Shown here: piece by piece, positions 1-5,482 of the stretch
How positions within the stretch are numbered: the first letter of the stretch is position 1
How the letters are laid out: every line of letters begins with the position of its first letter
Source of the DNA: Gammaproteobacteria bacterium
Lineage (GTDB): Bacteria > Pseudomonadota > Gammaproteobacteria > HK1
Length of the DNA stretch: 8,687 nucleotides
Direction: 5' to 3'
Assembly: GCA_022822245.1 (NCBI GenBank)
Contig: JAJECB010000423.1
Coordinates: 1 to 8,687, forward strand
Translations under genes and position numbers: made by a program
The notes under the pieces: generated by a model
What the model saw: only the letters and a program-made list of their open reading frames with translations
Database searches by the model: none
What the model was told of the DNA's origin: nothing

Positions 1-1127
1 TCCTCCTCAACGTCGCGACGCTCGGGGTCTACCGGTTCTGGGCCAAGACCCGCCTCCGGCGATTCCTCTGGCGCCACACGAAGCTCCTCGGCGAGCCGCT
101 CGAGTACACCGGGACCGGCGGGGAGCTCTTCGTCGGCTTCCTCATCGTGATGGCCGTCCTCGCTCCCCTCATCGGGGTCGCCTCCCTCGCGCAGCTCTTC
201 GTCGAGCACCTCGCGGTCAACTTCATCGTCCCCTTGGTGCTCTTCCTCCTGACCCCGGTCGCCCTCTACCGCATGTGGCGATACCGATTCGCCCGCACCC
301 TCTGGCGGGGCGTGCAGTTCGGGCTCGACGGCTCCTCCCTTCGCTATGCGGGCCTCTGGCTCGGCTACGGCGCGGCCACGATCGTCACCCTGGGGCTCGC
401 CAACCCCTGGCGGCGGGTCGCGACGACCCGGTACCTCCTCGACCGGGCCCGCATCGGCGCCACGGCGCTCAGGCTCGACGTTCGGGCCGGACGGCTCTTC
501 GTGCCGTGGCTCGTGGTGCTCGGGCTGCTCGCGGCGGTCCTCGCGGTGCTCGCCGCGGCCAATTTCCCGACCCTCCACGCAATGGCCGCGATCTTCGGGG
601 ACCTCCCCGACCTTCCCCCCGCGCGGGCCGGCCGGAGTTTCGGGGAAGCGGTCGCAGAGATGCACGCATGGCCGTTGCTGCTCCTGCTCCTGCCCGTCAT
701 CGCCTTCGTCCGGTACCGGGCCGTCGAGCTCCGCTACTTCCTCGACAACCTGCGGGCGGGTGGCGCCGGGTTGCGCTCGGAGCTCGGCACGGGATTCTTC
801 GTCGCGGTCCATCTCGCCGGTTGGGCGGCCGCGCTCCTCATCGTGCTCGGCGTGCCGATCCTGTTCGTGCTCGCGGCAGCCGCCAGCGGCATGGAGGAGG
901 CGGCGGTTGCCGCGACGATCATCGGGTTCTCCATCGCCTGGGTGATCCTGTACCTCCTCCTCGGAATCGCCTATACGCTGTTCGTGGAGGTCACCGTCCT
1001 CGCGCACGTCTGCCGGACCCTCGCGGTCGAGAATCCCGCCGCGCTCGACGACGTCACCCAGTCCTCCGCCGCACGGCCCCGCCGCGGAGAGGGGCTCGCC
1101 GACGCGCTCGACATCGGGGGGTTCTGA
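1..1127 (+). CDS. DUF898 (YjgN-like) multi-pass membrane protein, 5' end missing
   Basis: The reading frame is open from the left edge (first full codon at position 3) to TGA at 1125-1127, giving 374 visible residues; the start lies outside the window. The first visible residues (LLNVATLGVYRFWAKTRLRR) followed by an LEYTGTGGELF stretch are the signature of the DUF898/YjgN family: a hydrophobic helix, then a Y-R-x-W-A-K-T-R basic segment and a Y-x-G-x-G-x-E-L turn. The pattern recurs in weaker form (LYRMWRYRFARTLW, then LRYAGLWLGYG; later VRYRAVELRYFLDN), so the protein is built of degenerate repeats, each with membrane helices. The last 33 or so residues are polar and probably cytoplasmic. 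The family is an inner-membrane protein of unknown function. An internal ATG at 147 opens the longest ATG-initiated frame but cuts off the first family motif, so it is not the true start. The M48 peptidase gene follows after two bases, suggesting one operon. Confidence 0.87.
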   Translation, partial: LLNVATLGVYRFWAKTRLRRFLWRHTKLLGEPLEYTGTGGELFVGFLIVMAVLAPLIGVASLAQLFVEHLAVNFIVPLVLFLLTPVALYRMWRYRFARTLWRGVQFGLDGSSLRYAGLWLGYGAATIVTLGLANPWRRVATTRYLLDRARIGATALRLDVRAGRLFVPWLVVLGLLAAVLAVLAAANFPTLHAMAAIFGDLPDLPPARAGRSFGEAVAEMHAWPLLLLLLPVIAFVRYRAVELRYFLDNLRAGGAGLRSELGTGFFVAVHLAGWAAALLIVLGVPILFVLAAAASGMEEAAVAATIIGFSIAWVILYLLLGIAYTLFVEVTVLAHVCRTLAVENPAALDDVTQSSAARPRRGEGLADALDIGGF

Positions 1128-1129
1128 AG

Positions 1130-2275
1130 GTGACGAACGCGGCCGTTCGCTACCCCGCCCGCTACTACGACGGCCGCACCGCGCGGGCGCATCGGGTCGA
1201 GGTGGAAGTGGAGCGCGAGGGGCTCTCGATCTTCGACGGGGGCGGGGCCCTCGTGGCGCGGTGGCCGGCGGACGCCGTCCTGCGGGTCGAGAAGCCCCGT
1301 CGAGGCGAGCCCGTGCGGCTCGGCCTGGAGGGCACGACGGCCCGCCTCGTGGTGGAGCACGGATGGGTCGTCGCGGCCCTCGCCGCTGCCGCCCCGCCGG
1401 CCGCCGGCGGGGGACGGCGCATGCGCCGGATGGTGCTCCGCACCTCCGCCTGGGCGGCGGCCGCGGCGGGAAGCGTCGCGGTAGCCGTCTTCGTGCTGAT
1501 CCCGCTCCTTGCCGCCCAGCTCGCCGCGATCACCCCCGAGCCGATCAAGCAGCGGGTCGGCGAGATCGCGCTGCCGCGCATCGCGGCGGCCGTCGCCTAC
1601 CCGGACGGCGGCGGCGGGCAAGCCGAGTTCTGCGACTTCCGGGGCGGCGTCTCCGCCCTGGAGACGCTCGCGCGCCGGGTCACCGCGGGCCTGGAGTCGC
1701 CTCCCGCGCTGCGCCTCGTCGTGGTCCGCGCGGACCTCGTCAACGCGTTCGCCCTCCCGGGGGGATACGTGGTGCTCACCCACGGGCTGATCCGGGCCGC
1801 CGAGTCCCCGGAGGAGGTCGCCGGAGTGCTCGCCCACGAGGTGGGCCATGTCGCCCACGATCACGTTACCGAGGCGATCTATCGCACCACCGCCATCTCG
1901 ATGCTCGTCAGCCTCCTCGTCGGCGACGTGACCTTCGGGGTGGCCGGGGCCGTCACCGAGCTCGCGATCAACGGCCGCCATTCGCGGGAAGCGGAGCGGG
2001 CGGCGGACCGGTACGCGGTCGAGCTGCTCAACGCCTCGGGCATCGACGGCGGGGGGCTCGCGCGGTTCTTCGAGCGCATCGCGGAGCGGGCCGGGGGCGA
2101 GGACCACCCCGTGTTCCGGATCCTGTCCACCCACCCCCCGACCGGCGAGCGGGCGGAAGCGGTGCGCGCGAGCGCGCGCGGCGACGGCCCCGCCCTCGCC
2201 TCGCACGAGTGGCAGAGACTGCGCCGCATCTGCGGCCTCGTCGCCTCCAAGCCCCGCCTCGCCATCCTGCCCTGA
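1130..2275 (+). CDS. M48 family membrane-anchored zinc metallopeptidase
   Basis: A 381-residue protein. The GTG start at 1130 lies two bases after the upstream stop, with a G-run (1116-1121) eight bases ahead as a possible ribosome site. Residues 1-95 form a small soluble domain opening with ARYYDGRTARAHRVEV, which resembles the N-terminal domain (DUF7092 type) found on many bacterial M48 peptidases. Residues about 102-130 are one hydrophobic helix preceded by RRMRR, which by the positive-inside rule puts the N-terminus in the cytoplasm and the catalytic domain outside. The zinc site is HEVGH (H236, E237, H240) with the third ligand probably E289 in the AERAADRYA helix. The later STHPPTGER motif is also typical of M48. 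A hydrophobic stretch after HEVGH (SMLVSLLVGDVTFGVAGA) may touch the membrane. The family degrades misfolded or damaged envelope proteins; the actual substrate is unknown. Tight linkage to the DUF898 gene suggests a joint envelope role. Confidence 0.93.
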   Translation: MTNAAVRYPARYYDGRTARAHRVEVEVEREGLSIFDGGGALVARWPADAVLRVEKPRRGEPVRLGLEGTTARLVVEHGWVVAALAAAAPPAAGGGRRMRRMVLRTSAWAAAAAGSVAVAVFVLIPLLAAQLAAITPEPIKQRVGEIALPRIAAAVAYPDGGGGQAEFCDFRGGVSALETLARRVTAGLESPPALRLVVVRADLVNAFALPGGYVVLTHGLIRAAESPEEVAGVLAHEVGHVAHDHVTEAIYRTTAISMLVSLLVGDVTFGVAGAVTELAINGRHSREAERAADRYAVELLNASGIDGGGLARFFERIAERAGGEDHPVFRILSTHPPTGERAEAVRASARGDGPALASHEWQRLRRICGLVASKPRLAILP

Positions 2276-2299
2276 GCATCCCCCCGCCCGCCGCCGCGC

Positions 2300-2328
2300 T
2301 TGACACCCCGCGGCATGTCGATTCAGAT
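2300..2328 (+). promoter_or_regulatory. Predicted sigma70-type promoter of the TRAP transporter operon
   Basis: A consensus -35 box TTGACA (2300-2305) stands 17 bases before TCAGAT (2323-2328), which keeps the important first T, fifth A and last T of the -10 box. It begins 25 bases after the M48 stop, where a new transcription unit is expected. The start of transcription would be near 2335, giving a leader of about 87 bases before dctP. This is sequence matching only. Confidence 0.45.
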
Positions 2329-2335
2329 TGCGGGC

Positions 2336-2352
2336 GGCCTCGGCGCGAGGCC
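2336..2352 (+). promoter_or_regulatory. Perfect palindrome at the predicted dctP transcription start (operator or 5' RNA hairpin)
   Basis: GGCCTCG (2336-2342) and CGAGGCC (2346-2352) are exact inverted repeats separated by three bases. The site directly follows the predicted -10 box, where a repressor would block transcription. In RNA it would be a 7-bp hairpin at the 5' end of the message, which could protect the transcript. No regulator gene lies next to it, so neither role can be assigned. Confidence 0.35.
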
Positions 2353-2357
2353 CATGT

Positions 2358-2388
2358 GGAGGGACGGCCTCCCCGGCGGGGGCCCTCC
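2358..2388 (+). promoter_or_regulatory. Second stem-loop in the dctP leader
   Basis: GGAGGG (2358-2363) pairs with CCCTCC (2383-2388). Inside it, TCCCC (2370-2374) pairs with GGGGG (2378-2382), including one U-G pair, around a GGC loop; bases 2364-2369 bulge out on the 5' side only. No T-run follows, so it is a poor terminator. It leaves the dctP ribosome site at 2412 free. GC-rich DNA forms such stems easily by chance. Confidence 0.25.
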
Positions 2389-2411
2389 TCGGACCCGTTC
2401 AGGAAACAACC

Positions 2412-2417
2412 GGAGAG
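2412..2417 (+). promoter_or_regulatory. Ribosome binding site of dctP
   Basis: GGAGAG lies four bases before the ATG at 2422 (six if GGAG alone is counted). It fixes the dctP start, together with the typical signal peptide that begins at this ATG. Confidence 0.6.
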
Positions 2418-2421
2418 TTCG

Positions 2422-3402
2422 ATGATTCGCAAGCTACTCGCCACGTTCGCCGTTGCCGGCATCGCGGCCGCAGCCGCGGTCGCGCCGGCCGGCGCCGCCA
2501 CCTACACGCTGAACGTGGGCACCGCCCTCACCCAGGACGACCCCCTGTTCCAGGGTCTCCTCGCCTTCGAGAAGGGCGTGGAGAGCCGCACGAACGGCGA
2601 GGTGGACATCGTCATCTTCCCCTCGCTCACGCTCTGCGAAGACAACGAATGCATCGAGCAGGCCCGCGCCGGCGCCAACACTGCGGTCATCATCGACGGC
2701 GGGCGGCTCGGCTCGTACGTGCCGGGGCTCGCCATCGTGTCGGCGCCCTACCTCGCCGCCGACCTCGCGGAGATGAAGAAGATCGTGACCTCGAGCGTGT
2801 TCGGCGAGTTCAACGGCGAGCTCCGCGAGAAGGCCGGCCTCGACATCCTCTCGTTCAACTGGTGGCAGGGGGTACGCAACATGTACACCCCGACCCCGGT
2901 CGCCAAGCCGGCGGACCTCGACGGGATCCGCTGCCGGGTGCCGGACGCGCGCCTCTGGATCGAGACCATCGGCTCCATGGGGGCGGTGGCGACCCCGCTC
3001 GCCTGGACCTCCGTCTACACCGGGATCCAGCAGGGGGTGATCGACTGCGCCGGCGCGCAGACCCCCGCCGCGTGGGGCATCAAGCTCTTCGAGGTGACCA
3101 AGCACATGGCGAAGACGGAGCACATCAACCTGATGACCGGGCTCGTCACCAGCGCCGCGTGGACCGACTCGCTGCCGGCCGAGTTCCAGCAGATCGTGCG
3201 TGAAGAGGCCCTGAACGGGGGCGACATCGGGACGCAGGCGACCGCCGACGCCATCGCGGCGCTCGAGGCGAAGATGGCGGACGCCGGGCTCACCATCAAC
3301 GCCGACGTCGACAAGGCGCCCTTCATCGAGGCCACCGCGGGGGTCTACGAGATGATGGGGCTGACCGACGTGCGCGCCCTCGTGTATTCGGAAGTGAGAT
3401 AG
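2422..3402 (+). CDS. dctP: TRAP transporter periplasmic solute-binding protein, DctP family
   Basis: A 326-residue protein, normal for the family. Residues 1-25 or 26 are a Sec signal peptide: K/R at positions 3-4, an Ala/Val-rich core and an APAGAA cleavage region. The mature part begins with the beta-strand TYTLNVGTALTQDDPLFQGL, as usual for DctP proteins. The RCRVPDARLW segment carries R172, which aligns with the arginine that contacts the substrate carboxylate in characterised members. It is followed by the expected stretch from GAVATPLAWTSVYTGIQQGV to IDCAGAQ. The protein captures an anionic solute, most often an organic acid, and passes it to DctQM. Two features are unusual. Cysteines C72, C77, C171 and C209 could form two disulfides. 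The common DGxEN-type segment after the GVID strand is replaced by CAGAQTPAAWG. The substrate is therefore not predictable. The gene has its own leader and promoter and is separated from dctQ by a strong hairpin. Confidence 0.94.
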   Translation: MIRKLLATFAVAGIAAAAAVAPAGAATYTLNVGTALTQDDPLFQGLLAFEKGVESRTNGEVDIVIFPSLTLCEDNECIEQARAGANTAVIIDGGRLGSYVPGLAIVSAPYLAADLAEMKKIVTSSVFGEFNGELREKAGLDILSFNWWQGVRNMYTPTPVAKPADLDGIRCRVPDARLWIETIGSMGAVATPLAWTSVYTGIQQGVIDCAGAQTPAAWGIKLFEVTKHMAKTEHINLMTGLVTSAAWTDSLPAEFQQIVREEALNGGDIGTQATADAIAALEAKMADAGLTINADVDKAPFIEATAGVYEMMGLTDVRALVYSEVR

Positions 3403-3415
3403 CGGCCGCGTCCCG

Positions 3416-3451
3416 CGGCGCGCTCCGGTCCGCTCGGGCCGGAGCGCGCCG
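3416..3451 (+). terminator. Strong GC-rich hairpin between dctP and dctQ (partial terminator or mRNA-stabilising stem)
   Basis: GGCGCGCTCCGG (3417-3428) and CCGGAGCGCGCC (3439-3450) are perfect inverted repeats. Three further inner pairs (one of them U-G) close a GCTC tetraloop, and C3416-G3451 adds an outer pair. It begins 14 bases after the dctP stop. There is no T-run, so complete Rho-independent termination is unlikely. Such hairpins behind binding-protein genes usually protect the upstream message from 3' decay and reduce read-through into the permease genes. That role is inferred from position. Confidence 0.55.
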
Positions 3452-3545
3452 GGGGCGATCACCGCCGACCACCGCCCGCCGCCCGCTCCGCTTCCGCCAG
3501 CTCGGCACCGGTCGCCCGCGCCGCCGCCCCGCTTGCCGGACCTCC

Positions 3546-4202
3546 ATGCGACGCGCCGTCGCCGCCGCCGGCCGCCACCTTACCCGCGTCGAGGAGCTCA
3601 TCTCCCGGGTCCTCCTCGCCCTCCTCGTCCTGCTCGTCTTCGTGCCCGCGGTGAGCCGCACCTTCAACCGGCCGATCATCTGGTCCATCGAGATCGCGCA
3701 GCTCCTCTTCGCGTGGCTCGCCTTCCTCGGCGCGAACCAGGCGATGCGGGCCGGGGCCCACATCGGGGTCGACGTGCTGACCCGCAACCTCCCGCCCCGG
3801 ATCCGCCAGGCGGTCGCCCTGTTCAACCTGGGCCTCATCGCCGCCTTCCTCGCCGCCCTCCTCTGGTACGGGGTCGAGCTCACCTTCGTCAGCGTCGACC
3901 GGCGGTTCATGACCACGAACTTGAGCTTCGCCTTCGCGACCGTCGCGGCCCCGCTCGGGGCGGCCCTGCTGCTCCTCACCACCGTGGGACGAATCAGGGC
4001 CGTGCTCCGGGGCGGTGCGGACGGCGGTGAAGAGGGCGGCAGCGAGCCCGACGAAGGGCACGGAGACAACCCCGGCGGGGGCGATGGACCCCGGAGCGAA
4101 GTGTCCACGCCGGACCGGGACGCCGGCGCCAGCGACGCTGCAGCCGGACCGGCCGGACCGGGAGACCGGGGCGGCGTGGCGACCACGGACGGGCCGACAT
4201 GA
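3546..4202 (+). CDS. dctQ: TRAP transporter small membrane subunit, DctQ family, with long hydrophilic C-terminal tail
   Basis: A 218-residue protein. Four membrane helices lie at about residues 19-37, 44-62, 88-110 and 128-148. The family signature is clear: W46-S-I-E49-I-A-Q-L-L-F-A-W-L-A-F-L-G-A followed by R68-A-G-A-H-I-G-V-D76. DctQ binds the large subunit and completes the permease. Known DctQ proteins normally end soon after helix 4. Here about 65 extra residues (154-218) rich in Gly, Asp, Glu and Pro follow, with more GGA, GAA and GCA codons than the body of the gene. Another frame has a TGA at 4028-4030 that would give a normal length of about 161 residues, so a frameshift in the organism or the read is possible. 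Against this, the annotated stop overlaps the dctM start as ATGA (4199-4202), a normal coupled junction. The start at 3546 has no convincing ribosome site. Confidence 0.9.
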   Translation: MRRAVAAAGRHLTRVEELISRVLLALLVLLVFVPAVSRTFNRPIIWSIEIAQLLFAWLAFLGANQAMRAGAHIGVDVLTRNLPPRIRQAVALFNLGLIAAFLAALLWYGVELTFVSVDRRFMTTNLSFAFATVAAPLGAALLLLTTVGRIRAVLRGGADGGEEGGSEPDEGHGDNPGGGDGPRSEVSTPDRDAGASDAAAGPAGPGDRGGVATTDGPT

Positions 4203-5482
4203 TCCTCATCACCGCCATCTTCCTCGTGCTCCTCCTCATCGGGATGCCGCTCGGGTTCGCGATCGGGATCGCGGGGTTCACGTTCTTCCTCACCGATCCG
4301 AACTTCCCCGTCTCCATCAGCTCCCAGCGCATCATTTCGTCGACCCAGAGCTTCCCGCTCCTCGCGGTGCCCCTCTTCGTGCTCGCCGGGCACCTGATGA
4401 ACGCGACCGGGATCACCCGGCGCCTCCTCGCCTTCGCCTCCTCCCTCACCGGGTGGATGGCGGGGGGGCTCGCGCACACGAGCATCGTGCTGAGCGCGCT
4501 GATGGGCGGGATCTCCGGGTCCTCGGTGGCGGACGCCTCGATGGAGGCCCGCATCCTCGGGCCCACCATGCGGCGGCACGGCTACGCGGGGGGATTCACG
4601 GCGGCGGTCATCGCGCTCAGCTCCCTCATCACCTCCACCATTCCGCCCAGCATCGGCCTCATCCTCTACGGCTTCATCGGCCAGGTCTCGGTCGGGCGGC
4701 TCTTCGTCGCGGGGGTGGTGCCCGGGATCCTCATGACCGCGATGCTGATGGGGCCGGCCTACCTCATCTCGCGCCGGCGCGGCTACCGGGGGGAGCTCGC
4801 CGACCCGCCCGGGTGGCGCGAGGTGCTCCACGCGATGAACGAGGCGAAATACGCCCTCATCTTCCCGGTGTGGCTGATCGTCGGGATCCGCTTCGGCCTC
4901 TTCACGCCCTCGGAGGCGGGGGCCTTCGCAGTCGTCTACGCGCTCCTCGTCGGCTTCTTCGCCCACCGCGAGCTCGACGTCTCGGATCTGCCCGGGCTGC
5001 TCGGCCGGGCGGTCACCGACATCGGCATGATCATGCTGATCCTCATGCTCTCCGCGATGCTCGGCTTCGCGATCATCGTGGAGCAGGTGCCGCAGAACAT
5101 GGCCGCGTTCATCGCCGGGCTGTCCGAGAACCCGGTGATGGTGCTGTTCCTCCTCCTCGGGTTCCTGGTGGTCGCGGGGATGTTCGTGGAGAGCACCGTC
5201 ATGGTGCTGCTGCTCACCCCCATCCTGGTGCCCATCGTGCGCCAGCTCGGCATCGACGACGTCCACTTCGGGGTGCTCATGGTGATCCTGGTCGGGCTCG
5301 GCAGCATGACCCCGCCGGTCGGGGTCATCATGTACACGGTGTGCGGGCTGTTGAAGGTGAGGACCGACGAGTACGTGCGTGAGTCGCTCCCCTTCATCCT
5401 CGCGATCCTCGTCCTCCTCACCATCCTCGCCCTCGTCCCGGACATCGTGCTGTTCCTGCCGCGTCTCGCCTACGGGTCCTGA
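4199..5482 (+). CDS. dctM: TRAP transporter large permease subunit, DctM family
   Basis: A 427-residue protein, exactly family length, with about eleven to twelve membrane helices. It forms the ion-coupled channel through which the solute delivered by DctP crosses the inner membrane. Conserved motifs are present in order: GMPLGFAIGIAG (15-26), FPLLAVPLFVLAGHLM (52-67), GGISGSSVADASMEARILGP (103-122), the TIPPS turn (147-151), GRLFVAGVVPGI (166-177), FTPSEAGAFAVVYAL (235-249) and SMTPPVG (369-375). The two halves, each with its P-P turn, reflect the known internal duplication of this family. The ATG overlaps the dctQ stop (ATGA), so translation is coupled. Its last 13 bases overlap the 3' end of the opposing cytochrome/FG-GAP gene. 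I see no frameshift or missing motif. Confidence 0.97.
   Translation: MILITAIFLVLLLIGMPLGFAIGIAGFTFFLTDPNFPVSISSQRIISSTQSFPLLAVPLFVLAGHLMNATGITRRLLAFASSLTGWMAGGLAHTSIVLSALMGGISGSSVADASMEARILGPTMRRHGYAGGFTAAVIALSSLITSTIPPSIGLILYGFIGQVSVGRLFVAGVVPGILMTAMLMGPAYLISRRRGYRGELADPPGWREVLHAMNEAKYALIFPVWLIVGIRFGLFTPSEAGAFAVVYALLVGFFAHRELDVSDLPGLLGRAVTDIGMIMLILMLSAMLGFAIIVEQVPQNMAAFIAGLSENPVMVLFLLLGFLVVAGMFVESTVMVLLLTPILVPIVRQLGIDDVHFGVLMVILVGLGSMTPPVGVIMYTVCGLLKVRTDEYVRESLPFILAILVLLTILALVPDIVLFLPRLAYGS

Noticed and set aside
971..2206. A 411-codon minus-strand frame across the M48 gene
   Set aside because: It is the shadow of a gene with HEVGH and other M48 motifs; no recognisable family appears in the antisense reading.
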